This document shows, one piece after another, positions 37,623 to 49,773 of a stretch of DNA of 64,000 bases. The stretch spans positions 558,001 through 622,000 of the forward strand of contig LLEY01000011.1 in assembly GCA_001414485.1 (NCBI GenBank), given 5' to 3'. Source of the stretch: Calycina herbarum (Eukaryota; Ascomycota; Leotiomycetes; Helotiales; Pezizellaceae). Position 1 is the stretch's first letter. The number at the start of each line of letters is the position of its first letter. A program made the position numbers and the translations under genes. The notes under the pieces are model-generated. The model did not search any database. It was not told where the DNA came from and worked only from the letters and a program-made list of their open reading frames with translations.

Positions 37623-38066
37623 TAGATCTATAACTTTTATATAGAGTAATAATTATAGCTCTTAAGTTAAGCTAGATATAGCTATCTTTATATTTGTTTT
37701 TTCTTGACTTTTTTTTTATAAATAAAAAAAAATACTAAATATAGCTATAACTTCTTTGATATAAGAGCTATTAAGAAGAGAAGTCTATATCTAAATAGCC
37801 CTAGTCTAGCTCTATAACTTCTATATAGATTACTTTATTATAGCACTTAAGTTGAGCCGGACGCGGCTGCTTTTATATATTATTTTTGTTAAGTCAGTAT
37901 CTTACGACTAAATAGAACTAGAAGTTCTTAGACGCTCTGGGAGCCCCCGCCATTGCTGTACTCTCATTGGTCCGTTCTCTCGCTTAGGTGGGGTCAGCGC
38001 CCAGAGTGGCTGAATGTGAGATAAGTTTGACGACAACCCAAAGTTTCAACTCAACTAACGGGAAGC

Positions 38067-39294
38067 ATGCCTCTCGGATTACGAGCTTATCCACTGCATC
38101 GCTGGCTCTCTATATACAGAACCATTGCTTATCAGTACATTCGACCGTCGACTGTTGCCACGTTTGCGACTTCAATAGAAAGGCAGCGTGCCAACCGCGC
38201 GATGCCCCTCCTCAGCGCTGAGAGATCTAATGGAACTTGTATGTATTGTGCATCCTCACTCTTTAGGATCCTAATGTTTGCAGTGGAAGATATTCCGGAG
38301 GAAGAACTCTACAGATACACAAGGAATCGCTGGATGCACGTTTGACGTTCCTTATTCTTCGAGCTATGTGCGTTAACGCTAACCTGACATAGATATAATG
38401 AATCTGTACAGCTGTCAGAAAGGTATCTTAAATTCGACCTTCAACAGCTCCTGAAAGCTGCAGTTACAGCGGTGTCTAGTGAGAGTGAGGGTGCCCGTTA
38501 TTGTACGTCTCTACGATACCTGCTATCTAATAATCTCGTGGTTGATTTGGACTTTAGGCACTAGGGTTCTCAAGTGTCGTGAAGGGCTCAACAACAAGGC
38601 CTACCTGCTCACGATGGATAACGGTTCGGAGGTCTTTGCAAAGCTCCCAAATCCGATCGCGGGGCCTGCTTATTATACAACGGCGTCGGAAGTAGCCACT
38701 CGCGAATTTGTAAGTCTTCTGTTCTAAGCCTAAGAACTCAAACTAACCTTTCATATTATTAGCTGCGCGATGCGTTGAATATTCCCACTCCTCGTATTAT
38801 TGCCTGGTCTGCTGATCGAAACAATTCGGTAGGGGCAGAATACATCCTAGAGGAAAAGGCCCCAGGCAAGCCACTGGGCAGCCTCTGGTATCAATGGCCA
38901 ATGAAGTTCAAACTTGAAATGATATCGCAGCTTGCATCGATGAAGTTCGTGAAATCCGGCTGTATCTATTTCAGGGATGACATCCCAAAAGATATGTGCA
39001 GTGATAACGCCATAATAACCAGTGTGCCACTAGACTCGTCGGTACTTGAGCGGGCTGTGGCGGGGTGAAAGGGCAGGCATGGATATGAATAGAGGACCAT
39101 GTGAGTCTTCCGTTTAACACATTACAACTGGCCTGTTCTAACGCTACGCAGATAATAGACCGCTTGAGTTTGTAGAAGCCATGGCTACAAACGAGATCCG
39201 CTTTATCAAAACGCATGCCCGTCCTCGTATAAATTACCATCGATCCTCTACAGAACCCGAGTTGCCGGAGGAGGTGCTTGATCTCTTACTCTGA
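38067..39294 (+). pseudogene. Decayed APH-type (AIM9-like) kinase gene
   Basis: Exons can be followed by eye: 38067-38339, 38412-38502, 38558-38709, 38763-39100 and 39152-39294. They give DIPEEELYRYTRNRW, ERYLKFDLQQLL, CREGLNNKAYLLTMDNGSEV, LPNPIAGPAYYTTASEVATREF, LNIPTPRIIAWSAD, VGAEYILEEKAPG, RGERAGMDMNRGP and FVEAMATNEIRF. This is the N lobe and early C lobe of the fungal phosphotransferase family that includes Aim9-type mitochondrial proteins. A +1 frame change falls near 39040-39062, and the frame stops at 39292-39294 before any HxD catalytic loop. The rest of the kinase fold is absent. Splice sites are mostly still good, so the loss is fairly recent or the gene is truncated. The first intron junction is uncertain. 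Confidence 0.7.
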
Positions 39295-42200
39295 AGAAGA
39301 TATAATAGGCAATTTGCAAGTTTCTTATCTCGGGTCATGCTGAACTAGCTGATTCGGAGAGATACTCTCAGCGTCACTCCCGATCTCCGTATCCAGGACC
39401 TCGCTTAGCAAGGAATCAAAAATATGAAGCATTGTTAAATACAAGACTGGTAAAGCAAAAGAAGTTTGAATTAAAGCTAGAATTCTTCCAGGCGTGTAGA
39501 AGCGATTGGGCAAGGCTAAAACGAAGGACGACAAATGTGATAATTGGTCTTATTTTCAGAGAGGAGCAAACCCAAGAAGGTATACACATCCCCATGGACT
39601 AATATTTCATGCAGCATATCAAACCACGTCGGCAGCAACAAACCTTTCGACAGCAAAATTCCCCATCTGACGTAAAAAAAAAGTATTCACTAGGCTAGGT
39701 CAAGAAACGAAGTGACTACTGTATCCTATTCACACAAACCCCCTCGCCCCGTAAAGGAAATATCTTCAAGGTCATACGTGTTTCGGGCGTATAATATTTT
39801 TTCCAGGATAAATCCCAGCTTTGTTCTCGAAGATCGGAGGTATTCGTAGCAACTGTGCAGAAGTTGGAGTTGATCTTCAACCTCTCATGTAACATTTTTC
39901 CTGAAGAACTCAAACTTGCGATGCATTGAGAGGAGATGATGAGGTTAGCAATGTAATGTCAATTCACTGGAGATACTTGAAGCCAGTCTACGAGTGAGGA
40001 GGGAACAACTTTATACCCAATTCTCCTAAACTATCTACCGAATCTTTTACAGGAAGACTTTGACTATGGCTCGCACATGTGTAGTGCAGTAAAGTATTGC
40101 TACTTCGAAATCACCAACTTGAAATACTAGGAGAAAAAAATGATATAACCTGGTCTAAACCCAGAGGTTGATCACATCCAGCCCCGAAATTCGAAATTCC
40201 TGGAAACCCAACAAGCTTAGGTCTCACTACGAAGGACCAATTATCATTAGCTGGAACTCGATTTACTATTGCGTGGTTTGCTCACATCAGCTCGAGAACT
40301 AGAAACGACTCGTAATGATATATTATAAAAGTGGTTGTGTAGACGGAAATCATCTACCTTTCAACATCAACACTACTAGAATATAACCTACAAATTCGAC
40401 AGCAAATATTATCCGACAGCAGAAAAGTAATTCCTTCACAGGTTATACGTTCATCTCAGATCTCTCTCCCAAACGTTTCAGCATTGGATGCAACTGGCTC
40501 GCATTTCGCGGCGTCGATATTCTGGATGCCCTGGGTTGGAACAACCTTTGATCCAGATTGAGCTTCAAGATTTATACCCGATACCATGCGCGGACAGCGG
40601 AATTGAGTGAATTCACCAGTAGCTGATGGGTGAGTGGTCTTGATTCAAATCACATTACGTCATTTACAGGTTTGAAGTCACTTGACGAAGAGACCAGGAT
40701 TAAATCTGAAGTATGAGATACTTTCCATAGTAAGCACTCGACTCTATACAACCACGAGTTATAAAGTTCACTCAAAGAAAGCCCAAGTATCTAGTAAGCT
40801 AACTTGCAAGAAATCAGCGAAGAAGAACGCGAAGGTATAGGAGGCCAAGTGACTATATTCATTCATTCCTCCAAAGTCAGGAGCCCAGCGTATTTCTCTT
40901 TTCCTTACAAGTAGTCTTTGATATATTGCTATAACACCGGCCTGTAGTATCCTCCACACAGCGCCCAAGGAAGCGCCCTCGAAATCAAGCTAAGAATTCC
41001 GCGAAGAGGTATATATTCCGTGAGTACTAGAATTTATCAACATCACGCTGGCAAATTCATTTGAAGCTAGCATCATAATGGCATCTGACGTGAAGAGACG
41101 CGAGTGAGCAGCAAGGAATTTTCGATAGTAACGAAACATTCGACAGCAAAAACAACGTTCAACAGCCTCCTTTCAGACTTCCCCCGGAGAAGTAACACAG
41201 TACAGCAGGTGAATCTATTTTCAGCCTGCCACTTACTTGACTTACCTTCTGTTGTGGTTCGGCACAAAAAGTAGTTTGTAAGATTTTACTCTCCGTCCAT
41301 CGGCGGGGCAGAGTGACGCGTCACAAGGCCGTGTTTAGCAAGTTCCTACCACAGTCTGGTAAAATTATTAGGCCATCTCCACAAACGTTGCACCTATGCT
41401 TTTCACTAAACCACTGATAGGCGTTCTATATCTTGGGCTACTACCCAAAGGATGTTTAAGAACCCCCAAAAGTGATAAGTTCGCTAGTGAAAGCAGTTCA
41501 AGCTCTTCCACTAGAAGTCGACAAGAGATGTTCTCTAGCATGCTCCTAACCCTCGCGATACTGAACTCCAAAAGTAACGAAATTCACTGGCAGAAGCTAA
41601 AGTAGGAAAGAAAAAAAAACAGGATCCTTCACGAAGAAGAGGAAATGTATGAGGAAAACGATGAACGAATTGGTGATCGCATCCAAGATGAATGAATGGC
41701 TATCTTTTTTCCCAATGCCCATCGCGGCGAAACGTCTTGCACAGAATCAGGAAAGAAGCCGGAGCTTTTCTTGGATGCCGGAAATCCATCTTAACAGACC
41801 ACGAATTTGCTAGATTTCGACAATAAACAAACATTCGACAGTAAACAAAACGTCCAAAATCCCAGGGTAGCAAAAAAAAAAGTGTTTTCTCTCTGGGATA
41901 CCAGTAGTTCTGTATGCCAACTTGTCTATTGATAAGGCGAGTACTTGACTCCAAGTCCTTCTCTTAAAGGACGTTCTCAGATGATGTTCATGCGCGCTCT
42001 TTCGTCGTCGTCGTGAGCCTGCCATGGCATAGCAAACTCCCATTCTATCACCAACGACGCCTCGATCTCAACTAGGAGCCTTCAACACGCTAGATGTAGA
42101 ACCCAAGCGTGCAAACTTTCTATTCCACTTGAACCTTTGCCCAATTATGAACCCGACTAGAGATGTATTCATTGCTAAACGACGTTCGTTAAACGAAAAG

Positions 42201-43103
42201 AAAGCCAACATCCAGAAAGTGCGCAGCACTACCTAGTCAGAGGAACCAGTGGCATACGGGTCTTTTCATGTATGCAACCCCCGACCTTGATACGAGACCA
42301 TTTAGCTATCCCCTCGCCATATCCCCCCCCATCTTAAAGTCATGACCAACGCAACTACTTGACATTCTCAACCCGCCATCATAGAGCGAAATCATCTTTT
42401 CCACAGCAAGGATTTCTTCGACAGGAGATTATTACCGAAGCCAGAAAAGCGCAACATCAATCTTTACGCCAACCTCCCAAGTAGAAGGGATAAGCTCTGC
42501 ACTGCACTCAAAGTGAAAGCTCGGCTATTTTCCATTTTACCTGGGAATTTTTGCAACTCCAGTCCCCCAAGCTGAGAAAAGAATCCCCAACGAAAACCAA
42601 GTCCCAGGATGGCGAGCTTCTCTTTGTGAAAGCCACGGGATTCTATACTTGTGTTTCTTTCTTACTGGTGGACTTTTCTATGGCCGTGTGTAGAGTACAC
42701 GATGCACAGGTTTCCAACAACTTCGTCACTCCACAAGTTCAAGATTGGTTTGCTCTCTCACATCCAGGAGGATGAAAGTTCCAGAAGTCCTCATACACGG
42801 GCCTATGAGTGTAGGACAGTTTCCAAGCAGCAAAAAAGTAGAAAAAACAACATGATGACTTTGTAGATAAGTTCAAAACAGAAGTAAGGAAAGACTCGAC
42901 TTCAGAAACAATTACTCGTCTCGGAAAAGAATCGCAATGTGTATTAACTCTCGCTCTCAATGTATTACAAAGCCATAAAATGTGTCCCAAAACCAGGGCG
43001 TACAACCAAAAAAAACAAAAACACGCTCGAGAAAAAAACTCCACGCTGAAAAGCACCCCTTCATGAACCCGATTTGGAGGATGTTGCTATACCTCAACCC
43101 TCC
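39295..43103. other. Non-coding interval with a spaced 18-bp motif
   Basis: About 3.8 kb of normal base composition with no gene that I can support. The open frames are short and share no domain. A motif like ttcgacagcaaa occurs in pairs 17-18 bp apart at 39628/39646, 40395/40412, 41121/41139 (a third at 41158), 41816/41834 and 42399/42417. A poly-A run plus agtattcac or agtgttttc follows the first and fourth clusters. The layout suggests an old tandem repeat of roughly 600-770 bp. Confidence 0.5.
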
Positions 43104-44216
43104 CTAAGAAATCTTCTTAACCCTCTTCTTCGCAACATCCACCTTCCCCTTCAACCGATCAACATGCGCATCCTGAGCTTGAAGTAGAGTATTTTGATAC
43201 TCCACCTCCTCATGGATCTGAATTCCCATCTCCCTCTGCCTCCGCACAATCTTGCCCAGCTCCTCCACATCCACATCCTGATCCCGCATCATCTCCTTCT
43301 GCAACTGCAGCACCTGCTCATTATCCAACTCCCTCGTCTTCGCCGTCTCCGGAACCGGTACACCCAGAACCCTCCCGCTCGGTCTACTAACCCCCGGTCC
43401 AAAAAGCGCACTCTTATCTGATGTCGAAGCCGCAGCCGAGCCCCCATTTGAAGAGTTACTCTTCACAGCCAACTTAACAGCAAGCTGCTCCAACCCCTCC
43501 AACTCATTCCTAGCACTCCTACACAAATCCCCCCGTCTCCTCAACTCCCCACTCCCCACTTTCCCCCCATCCCCCCGTCGCTCTTTATCCCCCATCTCCC
43601 TCAACCCTTCCTCAAGATTCCCCAGTAAACCAGAGGCTTTCACAAGACACCTCTTAGCACTAGCCCCCGCCTCATGTTGGTTCTGCGCATTCGTAGCTTG
43701 ATCCCTAACACCCAACCACTTCCTCCCCTCCTGCAGAGAGCCCTTCATCTCGCGATGTAAATCAAGCCATATATGCGGATCGCTCGCAGGTTGTCCCGCG
43801 TTTCCTAGGCCTCTTTGACGAGCGGCGACTAGTTCGGAGCGTGCGCTGCTTCCGGAGCCAGAGGTGGAGGGAAGGTTGAGGAAGGTTCGCCAGAGGGAGG
43901 TATCCCTCCACCGACGATCGGGGCCTTCTGCTATTGCTCGTAGATAGGCTTCGAGCCCTTGTCGTCGGGATTCCGTCAGTTCGGGCGAGGAGACGGTAGA
44001 TTTGAGCCATGACTTCTTTGGTAATGGCGCGGGTGGTGCAGCAGCAACAAGAGCAGTCAAAGAGGTATGTAGCGCGACGAAATCATTGTATCGCTTCTGG
44101 ACGACGAAGGTTCGGAGGGGGAGACGGAGGGTTATGTTGTAGAGGGTGTAGGGCTTGTCGTTTGGGTCGTTTGAGAGGATCGTGGAGGGTATTGAGATCT
44201 CAAGGGGTGGCGCCAT
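43104..44216 (-). CDS. VAM7: Vam7-like PX-domain Qc-SNARE
   Basis: One exon, 370 residues. Residues 1 to about 117 form a PX domain: LEISIPSTIL, then FVVQKRYNDFVALHTSL with the Arg-Tyr-x-Asp-Phe core, a Pro-rich stretch with LPKKSW, and RRQGLEAYLRAIAE. PX domains of this family bind phosphatidylinositol 3-phosphate on the vacuole. A helical middle (about 150-260) leads to a C-terminal SNARE-like heptad region from about 305 (LQLQKEMMRDQDVDVEELGKI to VDRLKGKVDVAKKRVKKIS). There is no transmembrane segment, as in yeast Vam7, which relies on lipid binding and its SNARE partners to drive homotypic vacuole fusion. The next gene upstream, on the same strand, is Bim1-like, 913 bp away and functionally unrelated. 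Confidence 0.85.
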   Translation of the reverse strand: MAPPLEISIPSTILSNDPNDKPYTLYNITLRLPLRTFVVQKRYNDFVALHTSLTALVAAAPPAPLPKKSWLKSTVSSPELTESRRQGLEAYLRAIAEGPDRRWRDTSLWRTFLNLPSTSGSGSSARSELVAARQRGLGNAGQPASDPHIWLDLHREMKGSLQEGRKWLGVRDQATNAQNQHEAGASAKRCLVKASGLLGNLEEGLREMGDKERRGDGGKVGSGELRRRGDLCRSARNELEGLEQLAVKLAVKSNSSNGGSAAASTSDKSALFGPGVSRPSGRVLGVPVPETAKTRELDNEQVLQLQKEMMRDQDVDVEELGKIVRRQREMGIQIHEEVEYQNTLLQAQDAHVDRLKGKVDVAKKRVKKIS

Positions 44217-45129
44217 GATTGCAGCGCTGTATGTTTTCGAAAGGTGATTCTGTGGGTATAAAAGGAGACAGATTTCGTGAGAGGGAAATTGTTGAGTCGC
44301 TGTGGGGGGTTTGTTGAATTAGGTTGTTGTTTTGGGCCTTCTGGTTCCTGACCTTATGACATGGGTGCTCCAAGCAGCAAGCAGCCTTGTCGGTGATGAT
44401 GTCGGAGTGAATGGTTGGAAAAGCGGCAAGCCTTGATGAAAACAAAATCAATCAACCTTCTACTCCGTATAAAATATAGCCACTTCCCAATTGCTGTGAA
44501 TTTTAATGAAAGTAGAAAACATGAAATCTTGTTATACATTTCCAGACGCAAACTCCCCTCCTACTTCCATAACGGGGCCTCCTACATAAACCCTGCTTTG
44601 CTGGGTCCCTCTATGGACTGTTTCGCCTGGGACGAAGTAACTCCTCTTTGTCCAATATATCTTGGCATACATACTTGTAAGGCTGTATAACCGGAGAAGG
44701 TTGCCTTGACCCCTTTCTCCCTCGGAAAATCTCCCCAAGAGCAGTAAGAAATCCAGAAAAGAATCACAGACAAAATACAACATGACCAGGGTAGATTTAT
44801 ATTTTTGAATTATGAATCGTTATCGAATTTGGGATTGATAGTCATCACCACCATATGCAGAAGACAAATCCCCCACACTGTAAAAAACCCCCCTCCCCCA
44901 TCCCATTCATTCGGCATCGACTTCGAGTACGAAAGAGTGCTCTCAACTTCATTATTCATGCATGAATTCCAGGCGTATGCTTTTCTATACCTCCAGCCAT
45001 CCATCCAGCCCCAATCATTTTTCTTGCAATCTTCTCCCTACCCTACCCCTCCCCTCGCTCCCTCCCCATTCATAGATATCATCAACCAAGCCAACCTCGA
45101 AGGAAAAAAAAAACGGGGGAATATGTAAT
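44217..45129. other. Intergenic region, no gene seen
   Basis: The interval between the start of the Vam7-like gene and the end of the Bim1-like gene. It should hold the Vam7 promoter and the Bim1 3' UTR. Short open frames on both strands show no domain. Confidence 0.5.
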
Positions 45130-46073
45130 TTAAAAAGTCTCCTGATCATCAACCTCCGCCTCAGCCGGAATCTCGAACCCCTCCTCCGTCGAGTAAAGAA
45201 TCGCCTGAATATGCTTAATCAAGCCATCCTCCTGTCTCTCAATCTCCGGATCCTCCTCGCAAGCCTGCTGAACAAGTAACTCGATATCTCTCAGCTTGCT
45301 GAAGTAGAAATCACGTTCCCGCTCAAGACCTTGCACCGTATCCTTCAGGGTCTCGTTCTCCTTCTGCAACGCAGCACTGGGGGCACCGCCTCCGATCTTT
45401 CCTCCAAGTCGTCCGCCCGTGGTGGGAGTTGTACCGCGCTTTGCGGCGCCGCCTGTTCGAGAGGCGGGGGCGGATGGTGGGGGTGCGCCGGATCCTCGTC
45501 GTCGTGCGACGGCGTCGTAGTCTCCGCCTGGAAAGTATTGGTCCCAGTATCTCTTGCTCCATTGCAGGAATTCGAGGTTGTCTTGCATCTTGCACTTGAT
45601 CAACTGTTCGACATTGACGGGTCGGTCGATGCTATGTCGGGTGAAGCAGTCTGCAAAAAGAAAACAGTCAGTTTATTTATCCCACGAGGATGCCATGGCA
45701 CGGCAGAGTACTCACTTTGGAGGATCTTGAAGTTTTGTAGGTAGGCATATTCGGTATTGACGCTGAATTTGACTCGGGCCATTGGCACATCGAGGTAGAT
45801 ACTGTCAAAGACCTGGCACAAGGCGGCTCTGCGAGGGGTAGATCATTAGTCCTCAGCCTTGCTTGTAGATGGTATCGTGAAGGGAAACGGCACCGCGCTG
45901 GAATGGTGTTGTCCTTACCCAGTTCCACATTGTTCAACCTTTGTAATATTGAGTTGGAGGAGGTTGTTGAGCCATGCCACTAGTTCTTGTCTGTGAAAGC
46001 GTATTGTCAGCCTATGCTCCCAGGAAACCAACAGTATTGATGGAAGAGGGGAGACGCACCTGGATTCTCCCAT
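45130..46073 (-). CDS. BIM1: Bim1/EB1/Mal3 microtubule plus-end protein
   Basis: Four exons on the minus strand, 46073-46060, 45990-45919, 45828-45716 and 45650-45130, join in frame to 239 residues. The short first exon encodes MGES plus part of Arg. The calponin-homology domain (about 1-105) shows RQELVAWLNNLLQLNITKVE, TGAALCQVFDSIY, VKFSVNTEYAYLQNFKILQ and WSKRYWDQYF. A Gly/Pro/Ser linker follows, then the EB1 coiled coil and four-helix motif (LKDTVQGLERERDFYFSKLRDIELL to GLIKHIQAILYSTEEGF). It ends QETF, like the Bim1 tail that binds the CAP-Gly domain of the CLIP-170 homologue Bik1. EB1 proteins track growing microtubule ends and recruit partners there. Donors are GTGCGT, GTAAGG and GTGAGT; the length is near that of Mal3. 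Confidence 0.93.
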
Positions 46074-47238
46074 ATTGAAGGTGGTGTATTGTTGTACAAT
46101 ATGGTTGAGCTGACGGGTAGTCAATACCAAAGGATCTTGTCTTCGATGAGGTGAGGGGGGTTCGACGGTGGATTGTTGTGATGTTTTTGTGCCTGTTTTG
46201 TGCTGGGTATGGGTGGTCAAGCGCTCATCGGCGTGGTGATGAAAGTTCCAGGGTCAGGGATTTGCCTGAAATAATAATCTCAACAGCCCAAATCTGGGGG
46301 CGTGTTTTGGTCGCGTCAGGTCACGACAACAGCAATCGGCTTTAACCTGGTATCAACCCCTCATTGGTGGGCAGCCTCTTAAATACGAATTCTATGCCTT
46401 GTAGCCTTAGGCACCGAAAGCCAGCGAGAGCCTTCCCATAATTTTCCAACACATAGACATTCTTTCTATTATAGATTCTGAAACTAAAGAGTTTACAAGC
46501 CTACAAGAGTGTGGTGGTGGTCTTTCCACTCACGAGGTAGGTAAGGATGACCACCCTTTCCCGCCGGTTCCAGAAACAAATGACGAACTTAGGTGTGTCA
46601 CAGAAATGTGTAAACAACTTCTTTCAGATTTCTCTCACAATCTCAAAGTTTTCCCCAGATTTCTCCATTGGAATTAAATATAAAATTGGCACAAGCCCGC
46701 AACCAATTTTAATTTCCACATGCAAATTGCTGGGGCCACCCCTTACATGTCCATCTGTATTATTCACCATCACACGCAAGCTTCCACACTCAAATCAAGC
46801 ACCGGAGCAGGAGGTCGTCACAAAGACCACAAACGCTTCCACAAAATTTCAGACGTCTGGAAAACTCATCCATAGATAGTACCTAAGTAGTCTGTCTACC
46901 CGTGGCCGGCCCAGTATCATCCTCGCATACCACATCCTAAAATCCCCTCCCAACCCTAACCCAGTACCAGCCCCATCTCAACATTGACAACTTCGATCCC
47001 AGCAACGATTGATTTTTCCCATATGTACCCAAATCATCCATCCATCCTCCTAGTGTCCCATTCCCAAAAAGATCTGTCCGGACACCAATTCATGATTGCA
47101 TCAAGCTCCTCCACCCCATCCATCCCCCCCAAAAAGATGCAAAAGAAGCTATGTACATGAAAATCAAAAGTAATAAAAAAGAAAAAGTCTCATGGGGTAT
47201 GTCAAAAATTTCAAGAGAGCTGACCGTCTGTGTCAAAT
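46074..47238. other. Intergenic region, no gene seen
   Basis: It lies between the Bim1 start and the GH55 stop, both on the minus strand. It should carry the Bim1 promoter and GH55 3' UTR. The open frame at 46547-46879 has no recognised domain. Confidence 0.5.
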
Positions 47239-49773
47239 CTACTGTTGGAAAAGCGCCAAAGTAGCACAGAAATTGTTCCGATTATCCCCATCCAGCGCAG
47301 CACTCTGGCCATTAACCGTAACCATGTTCTTCGCCGCCTTGGTCGAGAGTCCATATGCGTGGATACCACTCGAGTTTTCGATCGAGAACATGTTGTCTTG
47401 GCAGTTGTTGAATGCGTTGCAGTCTACGCTCCAGTTTTCCTGCAGGAAAATAATCAGTAAACAAATCAAAGTTGATTGAAAATTGAGGAAGGCGGGGCGG
47501 GGGAATTAGGAAAGAAGAAAAAACTTACAAAGAACGAATAAAGTCCAGCCCCATGAACCCAGATATCCTTCGAGTCCACAATTCGCAAACCCCAAGCCTT
47601 GTTCGTGGCAGCGCTGCCAGAGAAAGTAGGATCCGAGAACGCAGAGTTGACAGTAAAGGGCGTGGTGGCGTCTGGGTTGCTCTGGAAGTAGGGTGTCTCG
47701 GTCTGAATCAACGCCATGTAAACATTCGCCGCATTCGCAATCTGGTAGTTGTACAAGACATTGTGCTCGGAACTCGTGCCATACATCCAGACAGGCGCGC
47801 CATCAGATTCAATCAAGACCCCTCGTCCATTGAAGATGTTGATCTTGTTGTGATCCGCGAGATCAAGTTCGTGATCCGAAACCCAGAACCAGTTGTTTTC
47901 AAGGTAAATGCCTCCTTGATTGGTAACATGGAGAAGGAGGAAGGCACCAATGCAAGCGGGATTGGCGGGTGCAATGACGTTCTCATTCTTGGCGCAAGTA
48001 TTGGATTGCAACTGAGTTCCCGCAGAACCTCCAATTCGGAAATGGACATCCCACATACCAGCTGAACCCTGGCTAGCACCCTTCAAATTCCATTCCATCA
48101 TGATAGCACCAGGTTGCGGGCCAAGAGTCTCGAAAATAATATCAGAGATCTCGACATTACCAGAATCACCAGGATTTCCAACGCGGAAAGCTGGCTTGGG
48201 GTTTGCCTGATCCTTGAAGACGGTTCCACCAACCATGATAAGTGGCCAGATCTCACCGGTGATCTTGATGTTTGTGGGAACTTGGATGGTGTTGGTGATA
48301 ACATAAGCGCCGTGGTCGAAGTAGACGATATCATTAGCACCCACTGAGTTGAAGATATTTTGGATAGCTTGGGTATCATCGGTGACACCATCACCCTTGG
48401 CTCCAGCTGCCTTGACACTCTTGAAAGAAGACGCGGGAACAGTCTCGTATTGCGGCTTGGAGCGTGAGAAAAAACGACCATCAGGACCGAGAAGACCAGC
48501 AGGTTTGGTAGGAGCATTGGAGGCACCTTGGACAGATTGGCGGGCATTTGGAGCTGTGTACTCATTGCCTTGTCTCCACAAGCTAACCTTTTGGTTGCCA
48601 CCGAGAATGGTGGCCTTGTTTGGTGAATTTGAAACAGCAACGGGAACGTTGGAGGAAAAGTCAACATTGTCGATGATGAGAGTGCCGTTGGTAACACCAG
48701 CTTGGCTTGGCGAGTATGCGGTTGAGATACCAATAGGTGTGTTGGAGAAGGTGCTGTCCGCAAGAATGATAGATCCGACTCTTACTTGTGGGAATCCATC
48801 TCCCATGTCAATACCAACTCCGCAGTTATTGATGCTAATTCCAGACAAAGTCCATGCCTAATTTAAAATTAGCAAGGGAATTTTGAAGAGTGAATTGGAT
48901 GTTCTTACCCAGTTCCAGTTCATGAAAATGGCAGTTTGACAGTTATTAAAGACCAGATTGCGGGTAGTGAATTGTTGGTTGCCCAAGAATGCTCCATAAT
49001 GGCCTCCGTTGAAGGTCAAATCGGTCATAAAACCACCAGAACCATTGTCCATGAAGATACCCTGCTGCTTGTTTTGGTCTCCACCATCGGTTCTCATGTT
49101 GAACTCAATGTTCTGCAGACTTGTTGCTTGAGCAACTTGCCAATGAATACCAGTTCCTGCATTGAGAGGCATAGCCGTGGTGTCGATCTTGAAATTGCGA
49201 ATTTGACGGAAGAAATTGTTTTGGTTAGTGTACCAGTTGGCACCACCAGGTTCATAAGGGTCCGAATCGATCAAGGCAATGCCCACAAAGCTGGCACTGC
49301 CCTTGATGGTTGGTCGATCAGTGGCATCTCCAACGAACTGGGTGTAGTAAAGTTGGACAATAGGCTTGCTGACGATGTAGGTACCAGGTGGGAAGTAGAC
49401 TAGAGCTGGGGTGACAGTGGTAGAATCACAGCCCAAACCACATCGGTTGCCCAAGGTGATTGCGGCAGTAATGGCTGCAGTATCATCAGTAGATCCTGTG
49501 TCATAGTTAGCAGTGGTTTTGTTGGGAATAATTGACTTGGCGTGAGATGAGAGAAAATAACATACCATCACCCTTGGCACCAAAGTCCTGGACGTTGCGG
49601 AAGATTTGGTAATTAGCATCACCATAAGCTACTGTGCCTTGTCTCTGGATAGAGGATAGCCAGTATGATGTTGCTGCTGCATCTTCTGCTGCAGGGACAG
49701 GTGCGGGAGCACCAGATACAAGCAGAAAGAGACGCAAGGTCACTAAGAGTGTGATGAGAGAAAAGATGGCCAT
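47239..49773 (-). CDS. Secreted GH55 exo-beta-1,3-glucanase
   Basis: Four exons on the minus strand, 49773-49566, 49495-48909, 48857-47529 and 47439-47239, join in frame to 774 residues, the usual size for fungal GH55. The start carries a signal peptide (MAIFSLITLLVTLRLFLLVSG, cleavage near residue 22). Two right-handed beta-helix modules begin with the matching motifs FGAKGDGSTDDTAAI (about 66-80) and AGAKGDGVTDDTQAI (about 416-430). The segment YGTSSEHN near residues 624-631 contains the conserved Glu of the active-site region, as I recall the family. GH55 enzymes release glucose or oligosaccharides from the reducing-to-nonreducing ends of beta-1,3-glucan, acting on own or foreign cell walls. 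Introns have GTATGT, GTAAGA and GTAAGT donors. No anchor or carbohydrate-binding module is seen. Confidence 0.93.

Larger units (their letters stand above)
36486..37876. mobile_element. Inverted-repeat element holding MITE 2
   Basis: Arms of about 144 bp at 36486-36629 and 37733-37876 are inverted copies of each other (for example aaaagcagc...cttaag against the mirrored end, and gctatttagatat matching in reverse). Within them lie short direct repeats and, inserted at TA, MITE 2 with its solo LTR. Without the inserts the spacer is only about 200 bp. There is no coding capacity; it could be a fold-back element or an inverted duplication. Confidence 0.55.

Noticed and set aside
45331..45744. 137-codon open frame on the plus strand
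   Set aside because: It is antisense to the well supported Bim1 exons and has no domain.
47553..48861. Open frames of 170 codons on the plus strand across the GH55 gene
   Set aside because: They are shadows of the GH55 exon on the other strand.
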